From an uncultured Bacteroidales bacterium (GTDB lineage Bacteria > Bacteroidota > Bacteroidia > Bacteroidales > Bacteroidaceae), in the NCBI GenBank assembly GCA_902779875.1, contig CACZCX010000017.1, forward strand, positions 1-64,000: 64,000 nt of DNA, read 5' to 3'. A program made the translations under genes and the position numbers. Below, piece after piece: positions 33,645 through 42,151 of this stretch. A model generated the notes under the pieces. That model was given only the letters and a program-made list of their open reading frames with translations, was not told where the DNA came from and ran no database searches. The first letter of the stretch is position 1. The number at the start of each line of letters is the position of its first letter.

Positions 33645-33758
33645 GCAAACAAGGAGAGAAGATTGGTTGTGAAACCGGTTCATCTAAAAATTTCAATTAT
33701 TGGAAAAGGACTATTGAGAACGAGAGACCCGCTGGACAGCGAGTCTCTTGTTTTTTTT
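33645..33758 (+). ncRNA. Small RNA family, copy A (about 114 nt)
   Basis: Conserved blocks shared with copy B (62516-62613): 5' GCAAACAAGGAGAGAAG; a stem GATTGGTT-GTGA-AACCGGTT with GNRA loop; ATTTCAATTATTGGAAAAGG; then GAGAA and a terminator. In this copy the terminator is AGAGAC (33723-33728) / GTCTCT (33743-33748), with an inner CGCT/AGCG stem and a long T run. The stem under the GNRA loop differs between copies (here AUUGGUU/AACCGGUU; GGGC/GCCC in copy B) while pairing is kept. This argues for an RNA that acts through structure. The reading frames through the conserved block differ between copies, which argues against a peptide. Confidence 0.75.
33723..33758 (+). terminator. Terminator of small RNA copy A
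   Basis: AGAGAC/GTCTCT outer stem and CGCT/AGCG inner stem are followed by a stretch of T residues (33748-33758, one G). Confidence 0.8.
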
Positions 33759-33835
33759 ATTTTTCCTATATCTGCTTAGATTTCCTTATAATATATAGAT
33801 AAGGAGAGGCCGCACGACAGGGGAAACGCCGCCTT

Positions 33836-33871
33836 GAATAAAAAAACCGCCGCCGTTGGGACGGCGACGGT
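33836..33871 (-). terminator. Terminator of the membrane-sensor gene
   Basis: ACCGCCGCCGT (33846-33856) pairs with ACGGCGACGGT (33861-33871) with one mismatch across a TGGG loop. On the minus strand the hairpin is followed by a T run (complement of 33836-33845), 30 bases beyond the stop codon at 33901. Confidence 0.8.
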
Positions 33872-33900
33872 GTATGAAGCACAGAAATGTATCGGTCCTG

Positions 33901-34716
33901 TCAGGCCACCTTTTTCCTGAGAGAGTTCAAAATTCCGCGCTGGGAGTGAGCCTCAACGGGACCTGCTATGCCGGTGATCGATATAACCATGACCAGGTAA
34001 GCAAGCAGGAGCGACGCCACAGCGGTAACCACTATGCTGCCGTAGTAGCATGACCTTCCAAGCATGAGTCCGGGAATAAGTATAAGGAACATGACGAGCG
34101 TCAGGAAGTAGATCACATGGACCAACTTGGCGCTACCTCCCTTGAAAAGGTAACTTATCGTATCTTCCACATGGAATCCCTTGTTCACCATGTATGTCAT
34201 CATATTGACGGCAAACAGGACGAAATCCAGAAGCACGAATCCCTTGAACATGTAGGTGTAGCATGCGTAAACCACTATGTCACCGTTATCATCCAGGAAC
34301 GGGAACATGGGGCCCGTAAATGAGAGCGATTCCGTATAGATGCGTACGGAGTCCTCAAAACCTGCTACATATACGCTTTCCATACCCACCACGAGATGGA
34401 TCATGGGAACCATGCAGCACAACTTGAACAGAAGCCCCGTTGCCTTTCCGTATCCGTATTCCTTGATGAGCGAGATAAAGCTCGGTATGATGGCCAAGGC
34501 ACAAACCTGCTTGAACAGGACAAAGTGCAGCATCATGTTGAATTCCAAATCTGATGAAAGGGCGACGAAGATGAAGAAAAATGACAGGACGGCGATGAAC
34601 CGTTTGAATTTCCTGTAAAAATCATTTCCCGGCTTGGACACAGAGCAGGAGACAAGCCAGAAAAGACCCACAATGGCGGGTATTAGAATAAGCATCGGTT
34701 GAAGAGCCATTTGCAT
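33901..34716 (-). CDS. Seven-helix membrane protein resembling the sensor part of AraC-type membrane regulators
   Basis: 271 residues with about seven hydrophobic helices (ILIPAIVGLFWLVSC, FIAVLSFFFIFVALSS, ALAIIPSFISLIKEYGYG, LLFKLCCMVPMIHLVVG, YMFKGFVLLDFVLFAVNMM, VIYFLTLVMFLILIPGLML, ITAVASLLLAYLVMVISI-like). The size and order recall the N-terminal membrane halves of the AraC regulators at 26289-27566 and 46473-47543, but no DNA-binding domain follows; the stop is followed by a good terminator. It may be a stand-alone sensor or a truncated regulator. The -7 box is TAACTTTG on the minus strand (34735-34742). Function unknown. Confidence 0.65.
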   Translation of the reverse strand: MQMALQPMLILIPAIVGLFWLVSCSVSKPGNDFYRKFKRFIAVLSFFFIFVALSSDLEFNMMLHFVLFKQVCALAIIPSFISLIKEYGYGKATGLLFKLCCMVPMIHLVVGMESVYVAGFEDSVRIYTESLSFTGPMFPFLDDNGDIVVYACYTYMFKGFVLLDFVLFAVNMMTYMVNKGFHVEDTISYLFKGGSAKLVHVIYFLTLVMFLILIPGLMLGRSCYYGSIVVTAVASLLLAYLVMVISITGIAGPVEAHSQRGILNSLRKKVA

Positions 34717-34820
34717 ATTTTATTATAAACGGCACAAAGTTAACTAAACCAATGATAGAAAGATTATAACAAATTAGATAAAACCTTAAAAATATGCACA
34801 TTTTGTTTACTTTTTCATAC

Positions 34821-34849
34821 TTGATAAAGGGGCAGATTCATTAAATTTG
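34821..34849 (+). promoter_or_regulatory. Promoter of the tyrosine phosphatase gene
   Basis: TTG (34821-34823), 18 bases, then TAAATTTG (34842-34849); the ATG lies 36 bases further on. Confidence 0.6.
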
Positions 34850-34885
34850 CGGCCGAAATAACCCCTGGACATACCCTGAATTTAT

Positions 34886-35371
34886 ATGGAAGACAACTCA
34901 GCAGCGGAAAGAAAACACAGTATCCTGTTCGTATGCCACGGCAACATCTGCCGCTCCCCGATGGCCGAATTCCAATTCAAGGAAATGGTAAGGTCACGCG
35001 GTCTGGAGGAACTGTTCTACATTGAGTCAGCCGCCGTCTCGACCGAGGAGATAGGCAACTCCATATACCCTCCCGCCAAGAGGTGCCTCAATGCCCACGG
35101 CATTCCGTTTGACACCCGTAAGACCGCGCGCCAGATAACAAGGGCCGACTACGACAGGTTCGACCTTATCATATGCATGGACCGCATGAACCTGCGCTGG
35201 CTCAGGTACATAATCCCCGACGACCCCGAAGGCAAGGTGTGCCTGATGATGGATTTTGCGGGTCAGAACCGCGATGTGGCCGATCCCTGGTACACAGGAG
35301 ATTTTGAGACTACATATAAAGATGTGGCGGCGGCATCGGAGGGACTGCTGTTGAAAATTTGTCCCAAATAA
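34886..35371 (+). CDS. Low-molecular-weight protein-tyrosine phosphatase
   Basis: 161 residues. Cys17-xxxxx-Arg23 (VCHGNICRSPMAEF) is the phosphate-binding loop with nucleophilic Cys17, and DPWYTGDF near residue 130 supplies the general acid Asp. Length and order are those of the LMW-PTP family, which in bacteria dephosphorylates tyrosine kinases of polysaccharide export or other proteins. No kinase or capsule gene is nearby, so the partner is not evident. Monocistronic with its own promoter. Confidence 0.93.
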   Translation: MEDNSAAERKHSILFVCHGNICRSPMAEFQFKEMVRSRGLEELFYIESAAVSTEEIGNSIYPPAKRCLNAHGIPFDTRKTARQITRADYDRFDLIICMDRMNLRWLRYIIPDDPEGKVCLMMDFAGQNRDVADPWYTGDFETTYKDVAAASEGLLLKICPK

Positions 35372-35395
35372 TTTTAATTTTACAAAAACAACCGC

Positions 35396-35403
35396 TACAT
35401 TTG
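35396..35403 (+). promoter_or_regulatory. -7 box of the susC leader transcript
   Basis: TACATTTG, a perfect TAnnTTTG, lies about 284 bases before the susC ATG. No equally good -7 box was found closer to susC. Confidence 0.55.
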
Positions 35404-35512
35404 CCGCGATAACCTATCGTACGTAAACCGTACGGCTAACTATGATATCAGTTCCAGGCATCCCGCAAGGGTCCTGAGCTGCCAATAATTGAAATTGAAA
35501 TTAATGTTTGTT

Positions 35513-35566
35513 ATGAGAATTAATGCTATTGTCATGTCTGTCGTCATGCCTATGACGGCGTCATAG
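35513..35566 (+). CDS. Possible leader peptide, 17 residues
   Basis: ATG 35513 to TAG 35564-35566 encodes MRINAIVMSVVMPMTAS, with four Met (three besides the start) and five Val/Ile residues. It ends 9 bases before a terminator hairpin, the spacing expected of an attenuation peptide whose translation decides folding. No Shine-Dalgarno sequence is seen, which is normal here. It may also be chance. Confidence 0.35.
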   Translation: MRINAIVMSVVMPMTAS

Positions 35567-35574
35567 ACCCTATA

Positions 35575-35609
35575 AGGCTGCCATCTCCGGATGGTGGCCT
35601 GCTTTTTTT
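35575..35609 (+). terminator. First terminator-like hairpin in the susC leader
   Basis: GGCTGCCATC (35576-35585) pairs with GATGGTGGCC (35590-35599) through a TCCG loop, using two G-U pairs, followed by TGC and seven T (35603-35609). Confidence 0.7.
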
Positions 35610-35618
35610 CGCGCACGT

Positions 35619-35648
35619 ATCAGTGCAACTTTTCCCACTGATCTTTTT
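35619..35648 (+). terminator. Second terminator-like hairpin in the susC leader
   Basis: ATCAGTG (35619-35625) and CACTGAT (35636-35642) are exact complements, followed by CTTTTTG. It lies 38 bases before the susC start codon. Confidence 0.55.
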
Positions 35649-35686
35649 GTTTAACCATTTTTTATTAATCCCTTTTCCTTTAATTT

Positions 35687-38600
35687 ATGAATTTAAGAAA
35701 AATCTGTGGCATTCTCATTGCTTTGGCAATGCCTCTCTGTGTATTTGCACAGAACGTGACTGTTAAAGGACAGGTTAAGGATGATGCCGGCGAACCTATG
35801 ATCGCCGCTGCAGTCGCCGAACTCGGTACATCGAACGGTACGGTGACAGACCTTGATGGTAACTACTCCATCACGGTTGCATCAGACGCAAGCCTGCAGT
35901 TTTCATTCATGGGTTACGTCACCAAGACAGAAGCTGTCAACGGACGTACCACAATCAATGTCACCCTCTCTGAGGATGCCGAGCTTCTTGATGAAGTAGT
36001 AGTTATCGGTTACGGCGTTCAGAAAAAGAGCGACCTGACCGGTTCTGTTACATCAGTACGTCAGAACGACCTCAAGAACCGCTCAACCTCTGATGCAGCT
36101 GCCGCTCTTCAGGGTAAGGCTTCAGGTATCCAGGTCGTAAACAACTCAGGTGCCCCCGGTAAGGCCGCCGAGATCCGCGTCCGCGGTTATTCATCAAACT
36201 CAGGTAACATCGGTCCTCTCTACATCGTAGACGGTCTGCAGGTTGAGAACATCCAGTATCTGGATCCTGAGTTGATCGAGTCAATCGAGGTCCTCAAGGA
36301 TGCCGCATCGGCCGCCATTTACGGTGCTCAGGCCGGTAACGGTGTTGTTCTGGTAACAACAAAGTCAGGTGGCAAGTCATCAGGCAACATTTTCTACAAC
36401 GGCCAGTGGCAGTATCAGTCACTGTCAGGCAAGCTTGACATCATGCGCGCCAAGGATTATATCGATTTCGGTAAGGCTCAGGGTTATCTGACCGACGCCG
36501 CACTGAATCAGTACTATGACGGCAAGACCGATGTTGACTGGGGCAGTGAGATATTCGTTCCCACATGGAGCCAGCGTCACACCGTAGGTTTCCAGGGCGG
36601 TAACGACCGTGGCAGCTACTTTGTATCAATCAACAACGTTGACAACAACGGTATTTTCCGTGGCGACAAGGACGAATACAAGCGTCTGACTCTCCAGATG
36701 AACGGCGAGTACAAGGTTAAGGAGTGGTTGACCGTTGGTACCAACACATCAATCGAGAAGTGGAGCACCAAGGACGTATCTGAGCAGAACGATAACGGTT
36801 CAGCTCTGCTGTCAGCCATCACCTCATCACCCCTGTTCCCCGTAAGAGGTGACCAGAGCAAGCTCAGCGCCGGTCAGCAGGGTGCTCTCGCAGAGGGCAA
36901 GAGACTGCTCGTTGATCCCGAGACAGGCCTTTACTGGACTGTACCTCTCATCGGCGAGACCCAGTCAGGTCATCCGTTCGTACAGCGTGATGCTACCGAC
37001 ACAGAGAAGATGGGTATCAACGTTCGCGGTACCGCTTACCTGAACTTCACCCCGATCAAGGGTCTGACCTATACCTCACGTTTCGGTTACATCATCGGTT
37101 ACAACACCAATCACAGCTACACTCAGCCTTACTACTCAAGCCCCACAATCCAGGCTACCAACTACACTCTGAGTGCTGATGTAAACACCAACTACGGTTA
37201 CACTTGGGAGAACTTCATCAACTTTAACCGCACATTCGGTATCAATGAGATCACCGCTATGGCCGGTATGTCATTCCATGAGGACTTCAAGGATAATATG
37301 CACGGTGAGGCCACCGGTCCCGATATCCTCAAGGGTTACGCTTCCAACTACATTTTCCTGTCAAATGTTCTCTCAAACGAGTCAACAACACGCAGGTACT
37401 CAAATGAGCCCATCAACCACGCCAACCTCTCCTACTTTGGTCGTTTAGGTTACACCTTCGATAACAAGTATGCTATCCAGGGTAACTTCCGTGCCGATGC
37501 ATTCGACACCTCTAAACTTCCTAGCGGTAAGGCACGCTGGGGTTACTTCCCCTCTGTATCCGCAGGTTGGACAATCAGCAATGAGGACTTCATCAGAGAC
37601 AACATCGACCGCGAGGTTCTGAGCTTCCTTAAGTTCCGTGCATCATGGGGTGTCAACGGTAACGTTAACGTTCTCCATGACTATATGTACAGTACCTCTG
37701 TACTTGAGAACACCGTATTCTATCAGTACGACCTGGATTCTCCCGTCATGAGCCTTGGTTCACTGCCTTCAGGCCTTGCCAACCCCGACCTTCGTTGGGA
37801 GCGCTCAGTTCAGACAGACTTAGGTCTTGACGCACGTTTCCTGAACAACCGTCTGACTGTCGGATTCGACTGGTTCAACAAGAACACCGATGACCTTCTG
37901 GTTCCGGTTAGCCCCGCAATCGAGGTTGGCGTTCCTGCTTTCCAGGAGAAGGGTATCAACCCCACCACCACAGTTAACGCCGGTTCTATCAACAACAAGG
38001 GTATTGAGATCGAACTCGGATGGCGCGACCAGATCGGTGACTTCGGTTACTCTATCGACGCCAACGCATCATTCATCAAGAATGAGGTTACCTATCTGGA
38101 GCCCACCGTCGGCAGACTTACCGGACGTACCGTTCAGGGCACCAAGCTGACTGCAGTCTGCATGGAGGGTTATCCTATCTGGTCATACCTGGGTTACAAG
38201 TCAACCGGTATCGACAGTGAGGGTTACGCTCTGTTCGCAACATATGACGAGAACGGCAAGAAGACCGGTGAGACCAGAACTCCTGATGAGACACGCGACC
38301 GCGTTATCATAGGTAGCGGTATCCCCGACATGACTTACGGTATCACCATCAACCTCAACTGGAAGAACTTTGACCTGTCAGTATTCGGCACAGGCGTTCA
38401 GGGTGTTGACATCTATCCTACCGCTTTCCGCGTAGACCGTCCTTCATGTAACACATACGCTTACTACTGGAAGAACTCCTGGAAGAAGGCCGGCGACGAG
38501 TCATCTGCCAAGTTCCCCAAGGCTAACCTGTGGAACACTGAGGCATTCAGCTCTGACCTCAGCGTATTTGACGGTTCATACTTCAAGATCAAGCAGATCC

Positions 38601-38812
38601 AGCTCGGTTATACTCTGCCTAAGAGCATCTCCAAGAAGTTTGCTGTAAGCAACCTGCGTGCTTACGCTATGCTGGACAACTTCATCACCTTCACAAAATA
38701 CATCGGTTTGGATCCTGAGACAGCATCTGCTGGTTCTAACGCTCTTGGTTTCGATATGGGTAACTTCCCGACTTCAAAGAGTGTAATCTTCGGTCTTAAC
38801 TTAGAGTTTTAA
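35687..38812 (+). CDS. SusC/RagA-family TonB-dependent outer-membrane transporter
   Basis: 1,041 residues. Signal peptide to about residue 21 (LCVFA-QN); a carboxypeptidase-like beta domain (about 24-100); the SusC hallmark DEVVVIGYG at 102-110; the plug with ALQGKASGIQVVNNSG, IRVRGYSSN and PLYIVDGLQVENI; then a 22-strand barrel ending FGLNLEF. SusC pumps oligosaccharides into the periplasm with energy from TonB. The xylanase 6 kb downstream suggests xylo-oligosaccharides. Codons such as GGT, CGT and AAG are favoured more than in neighbouring genes, as for highly expressed genes. The gene is preceded by a possible attenuator and followed 22 bases later by its SusD partner. Confidence 0.97.
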   Translation: MNLRKICGILIALAMPLCVFAQNVTVKGQVKDDAGEPMIAAAVAELGTSNGTVTDLDGNYSITVASDASLQFSFMGYVTKTEAVNGRTTINVTLSEDAELLDEVVVIGYGVQKKSDLTGSVTSVRQNDLKNRSTSDAAAALQGKASGIQVVNNSGAPGKAAEIRVRGYSSNSGNIGPLYIVDGLQVENIQYLDPELIESIEVLKDAASAAIYGAQAGNGVVLVTTKSGGKSSGNIFYNGQWQYQSLSGKLDIMRAKDYIDFGKAQGYLTDAALNQYYDGKTDVDWGSEIFVPTWSQRHTVGFQGGNDRGSYFVSINNVDNNGIFRGDKDEYKRLTLQMNGEYKVKEWLTVGTNTSIEKWSTKDVSEQNDNGSALLSAITSSPLFPVRGDQSKLSAGQQGALAEGKRLLVDPETGLYWTVPLIGETQSGHPFVQRDATDTEKMGINVRGTAYLNFTPIKGLTYTSRFGYIIGYNTNHSYTQPYYSSPTIQATNYTLSADVNTNYGYTWENFINFNRTFGINEITAMAGMSFHEDFKDNMHGEATGPDILKGYASNYIFLSNVLSNESTTRRYSNEPINHANLSYFGRLGYTFDNKYAIQGNFRADAFDTSKLPSGKARWGYFPSVSAGWTISNEDFIRDNIDREVLSFLKFRASWGVNGNVNVLHDYMYSTSVLENTVFYQYDLDSPVMSLGSLPSGLANPDLRWERSVQTDLGLDARFLNNRLTVGFDWFNKNTDDLLVPVSPAIEVGVPAFQEKGINPTTTVNAGSINNKGIEIELGWRDQIGDFGYSIDANASFIKNEVTYLEPTVGRLTGRTVQGTKLTAVCMEGYPIWSYLGYKSTGIDSEGYALFATYDENGKKTGETRTPDETRDRVIIGSGIPDMTYGITINLNWKNFDLSVFGTGVQGVDIYPTAFRVDRPSCNTYAYYWKNSWKKAGDESSAKFPKANLWNTEAFSSDLSVFDGSYFKIKQIQLGYTLPKSISKKFAVSNLRAYAMLDNFITFTKYIGLDPETASAGSNALGFDMGNFPTSKSVIFGLNLEF

Positions 38813-38834
38813 TCATTAAATGTGCTAATAGAAT

Positions 38835-40703
38835 ATGAAAAAGATATTTATCGCTTTGACCGCTGTCTGCGCCGGCTGGATATTCTCCGGCTGTGAGGAC
38901 AGGCTGAACATTCAACAGCACAGTGTTACTGCCATCGAGGATTACTACAAGACCGATGCAGACGCTGAGGCCGCTCTGGTCAACGTTTATTATACGGCTG
39001 GCCGATTCCTTTCCAACAGTATGTATCTTGAAGCCGGTTGGAATGAATGTCCGCTTCTGAACCCCTGGGAATATGCATCGGATGATATTTTCTCAGCAGG
39101 TGAGAACAAGGCCGACGGTGTTGAGGGCAACCAGATCAACGCTTTCTGGCTGGATGCCAGCCAGGTTACAGTAACCGGTTCATACCAGGCTTACTACATG
39201 ATCATCAACGCCTGCAACCTCGTTATTGACCATTTCAAGGATGCTACATCAGATACAGCAAAACGTTGCGTAGCTGAGGCAAGGGTTATGCGTGCTTACA
39301 TGCACTTCCTGCTCGGTGTAGGTTGGGGAACTCCTCCTATCGTAGACCACGTACTCGGTGCCAACGAGCGTCCGGGCAACTCTGCCAGCCAGCAGGCTGT
39401 ACTGCAGTTCGTTGTTGACGACTGTGATGCCGCCATCTCATCAGGAGCCCTCAAGTTCAAGACCTCAAAGGAGGACAAGAACAAGACCATCATAATCACA
39501 AGGGAGTTTGCCAAGGCTGTAAAGGCTAAGGCCCTCATGTTCATGAACAATTATGACGACGCTCTTACCGAACTGAGTGACATCATCGGAACCAATATGT
39601 ATGAGCTTGTTCCCTCAAACGAGATGACCTCACTGTACCACTATTCAGGTCGTGGCAACAAGGAGAGCGTATTTGAGCTCAACCTCAAGTATGATGCTTC
39701 TGTAAATGACTACTACTGGCGTGCACAGCCTAACTTCATCCAGCTTTGGGGTTGGCGTTTCTCTAAGATCAACAAGCCCAACGGCCCTGGTTCAGAGCTT
39801 GCTCAGGCTAAGGATGGTTGGGGTTGGTGTAATCCTTCCAAGAAGTTCGTTGACGCCCTTATCGCTAACGATGGTGTGAATTCAGCACGTCGTAAGGCTT
39901 GGATCAAGAGCTACGAGGAAGTACTTTATGATATGCCTTACCAGAGTGATATCTATGAGATTGACTTCACAACAGGCGCTCTCAAGAAGGATGCCAATGG
40001 TGATTTCATTCCCCGTACCACTCCTATCACCGACGCTGAGAAGCAGAAGGATCCCACACGTGGCGTCAAGGCCGGTGACGGCGTTTACGGTAACTGCGGT
40101 TGGTTCATGTGGAAGCGCATGTTCCGTGAGGAAGACTATGCTGCAAACGGTGAGACACAGTGGAACCTCGTTGTTATGCGTTACGCTGAGGTACTGCTTA
40201 TGTACGCAGAGTGCTGCGCTCAGACCAACACCAACGTTGCTGACGGTCTGGACAAGCTGAAACTGGTTCAGAACCGCGCTCAGGCTGCTCACGTAAGTAC
40301 CTCTCTGACTCTTGCCGAGGTACAGAACGAGAAGTATCTGGAGTGCTGGCTTGAGGGTACCCGTTTCATGGACCTGGTTCGCTGGGGTATTGCTGATGTA
40401 GAGCTTGCCAATAACGGCAAGTATCTGCCCAACCTGGTTGACACCAAGATTGAAGCCGATGCTCCTCAGTATCAGAAGGATGCCCAGGGTAACTACGTTC
40501 TGGATGCAAACGGTGAAAAGATCAAGATCAGAGATGCCGTACATGATAGTCCTCACGGAATGGTTATCGACGAGAGCGATGCCGCATGGTGCGTAAACGC
40601 TCACCCGGGTATGGGATTCAAGAAGGGTAAGCACGAGCTGTTCCCCTTCCCGTTCAAGGAGCTGAACGTTAACCCGAACCTTAAGCAGAACCCCGGATAT
40701 TGA
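38835..40703 (+). CDS. SusD/RagB-family nutrient-binding outer-membrane lipoprotein
   Basis: 622 residues with lipobox (AGWIFSGC, Cys about 21). Conserved SusD features: an N-terminal TPR-rich part (YMIINACNLVIDHF, CVAEARVMRAYMHFLLGVGWG), the RYAEVLLMYAECCAQ helix, and the C-terminal YLECWLEGTRFMDLVRWG followed by LFPFPFKELNVNPNLKQNPGY, the usual ending of the family. SusD caps the SusC barrel and binds glycans at the surface. A terminator follows at 40721-40753, so the susCD unit ends here. Confidence 0.96.
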   Translation: MKKIFIALTAVCAGWIFSGCEDRLNIQQHSVTAIEDYYKTDADAEAALVNVYYTAGRFLSNSMYLEAGWNECPLLNPWEYASDDIFSAGENKADGVEGNQINAFWLDASQVTVTGSYQAYYMIINACNLVIDHFKDATSDTAKRCVAEARVMRAYMHFLLGVGWGTPPIVDHVLGANERPGNSASQQAVLQFVVDDCDAAISSGALKFKTSKEDKNKTIIITREFAKAVKAKALMFMNNYDDALTELSDIIGTNMYELVPSNEMTSLYHYSGRGNKESVFELNLKYDASVNDYYWRAQPNFIQLWGWRFSKINKPNGPGSELAQAKDGWGWCNPSKKFVDALIANDGVNSARRKAWIKSYEEVLYDMPYQSDIYEIDFTTGALKKDANGDFIPRTTPITDAEKQKDPTRGVKAGDGVYGNCGWFMWKRMFREEDYAANGETQWNLVVMRYAEVLLMYAECCAQTNTNVADGLDKLKLVQNRAQAAHVSTSLTLAEVQNEKYLECWLEGTRFMDLVRWGIADVELANNGKYLPNLVDTKIEADAPQYQKDAQGNYVLDANGEKIKIRDAVHDSPHGMVIDESDAAWCVNAHPGMGFKKGKHELFPFPFKELNVNPNLKQNPGY

Positions 40704-40720
40704 TTCATATCCTATCCGAT

Positions 40721-40753
40721 AAGGAGAGAGTGGCTCCATGCCACTCTCTTTTT
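40721..40753 (+). terminator. Terminator of the susCD transcript
   Basis: AGAGAGTGG (40725-40733) and CCACTCTCT (40741-40749) form a perfect 9-base stem with a 7-base loop, followed by T residues. Confidence 0.85.
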
Positions 40754-40794
40754 ATTTCTCCAACTCAGCATTATTTTGCATATTTGCATTACAT

Positions 40795-41556
40795 ATGAAC
40801 AGGTTGAAAGAACTCATAGTCCGCAACAAAAAAAGCCTCATAGCCGCCACGGCTTTCCTGGCTGCATACCTATTCTTTCAGTTTGCTTACCCGTACCATC
40901 TTATACGTCGTGAGCAGATGACCCTGTTCCTTTATGACTGGGATTACATATTCCAGGCCTACCGTGAGACAGGCTGGCTGGCCGCATTCCTAAGTGACTT
41001 CATGGAGCAGTTCTTCTTTCTGCCTGCCATAGGTCCCCTTGTTGTGGCACTGCTTATAACAGCCATTGCGGCGGTAGCCTACCGTATATGCCGTAAAGCG
41101 TTGAGTCCCCGCCTGTCGCTGGCCATATCGGCCCTGGTGTTCGTATGGTCTTTCCTCAGGGAGACCGATAACCTTTACATAACACGCTACACTGTGGTCA
41201 TGCTGGGTTACCTGCTTCTTGTGCAGGCAGTCCTCAGCCAGAAAAAGGTTTGGAGCCGTTATACCGTGGCTCTTGCTGCACTTGCGTTGGGAATCTGGAC
41301 TCTGGGAGCACCTTTCCATAAGTATTACGGCAGGGCATGGGGCATTCCCCAGGTTCAATATGACAGGGTTATAGGACTTGACTCCGAGGTGGCCCGCGAG
41401 AGATGGGATGAGGTTCTCAAACTGTCCCGGAAAGACCTCTATATGGTCGAGGCAAGCTACTGCTACAATCTGGCCCACGCCATGAAGGGAGACCTGGGAC
41501 AGACTCTGTTCGATCACTCCCAGGGTGACGAGACCTCTCTCCTGCTCCGCAGGTGA
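40795..41556 (+). pseudogene. DUF6057-type membrane protein, N-terminal part before a frameshift
   Basis: Starts at ATG 40795 (MNRLKELIVRNKKSL) and encodes about four to five membrane helices (AATAFLAAYLFFQFAY, AIGPLVVALLITAIAAVAY, LAISALVFVWSFL, VVMLGYLLLVQAVL, TVALAALALGIWTL), then a soluble part that ends abruptly in LLLRR. The next frame continues the same family with GEAWFHLGC. One missing base near 41540-41556 would join them into a ~450-residue protein. The full-length pattern (membrane N-terminus and TPR-like C-terminus) is that of DUF6057, seen in other Bacteroidetes next to TolB-like lipoproteins, as here. Function unknown. Confidence 0.7.
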
Positions 41557-42151
41557 GGCATGGTTCCACCTGGGTTGCATGACCATAGCCGAGCAGAGCG
41601 CCATCATCGCGCTGCAGGCATCGCCCAAGCATACCGGCACACGTTACATACTGCGTCTGGCTCAGGTCAATCTCATATCGGGTCAGGATGCATCGGCCAT
41701 GAAATATCTCAACCTTCTGAGCAAGACTGCGTTCTACCGCAAATGGGCGCTGAGCATGATGCCGGGTAATCAGAACCAGGCTGTCGCTTCAGGACTGGCA
41801 CAGGTACGCTCCAAGTTGGCACAGACTGACTTTGTGCATCACTCCAATGAGATCCCGGCCATACTGCACGGACTGCTTGAAGCCAACCCCACCAATATAC
41901 TGGCCCGCAACTATCTGCTCTGCTACGACCTTATGAGCTATGACCTGGACGGATTCATGGAGGATTACAACCCCTGGCCTGTACTCATATGGCTCAGCCA
42001 GAACAACCTGCTCAGCGAACAGAATGCGGCAAGATATGGCATTGAGAATGCCACATTAAAGAGAATGGAGTCTTTCTTGAGAGTTCCCGAAAGACACAAG
42101 AATACCTACTGGTACTATTATACTAACGCACTTGACGATAACGGGCAATGA
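41525..42151 (+). pseudogene. DUF6057-type protein, C-terminal part after a frameshift
   Basis: The real homology begins at about 41555 with AGEAWFHLGCMTIAEQSAII; the residues before are out-of-frame. It continues in TPR-like helices (YILRLAQVNLISGQDASAMKY, LNLLSKTAFYRKWAL, LARNYLLCYDLMSYDLDGF) and overlaps the next gene by 4 bases (ATGA). Both halves are otherwise clean, so the lesion is recent or a sequencing error. Confidence 0.7.

Larger units (their letters stand above)
35410..35648 (+). promoter_or_regulatory. Structured susC leader with small open frame and two terminator-like hairpins
   Basis: In order: a perfect hairpin CGTACG-TAAAC-CGTACG (about 35422-35438); a stem CAGG...CCTG capped by CCC-GCAA-GGG (GNRA loop); a 17-codon frame MRINAIVMSVVMPMTAS with stop (35513-35566); hairpin GGCTGCCATC/GATGGTGGCC followed by seven T (35576-35609); and hairpin ATCAGTG/CACTGAT followed by CTTTTTG (35619-35648). 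This is the layout of an attenuator, perhaps with translation of the small frame as input. I do not recognise a known riboswitch class. The possible role in susC control is inference. Confidence 0.55.

Noticed and set aside
33645..33758. Small protein-coding gene from GTG within small RNA copy A
   Set aside because: An open frame exists in both copies, but the shared nucleotides are read in different frames and the stem bases covary, which fits RNA rather than protein.
35513..35566. Classical amino-acid operon attenuator (thr, ilv, his)
   Set aside because: The 17-codon frame lacks a run of one amino acid and the downstream gene is a glycan transporter; kept only as a possible leader peptide.
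39882..40739. 285-codon minus-strand open frame inside the SusD gene
   Set aside because: A shadow of the SusD 3' half; the SusD family motifs on the plus strand are decisive.
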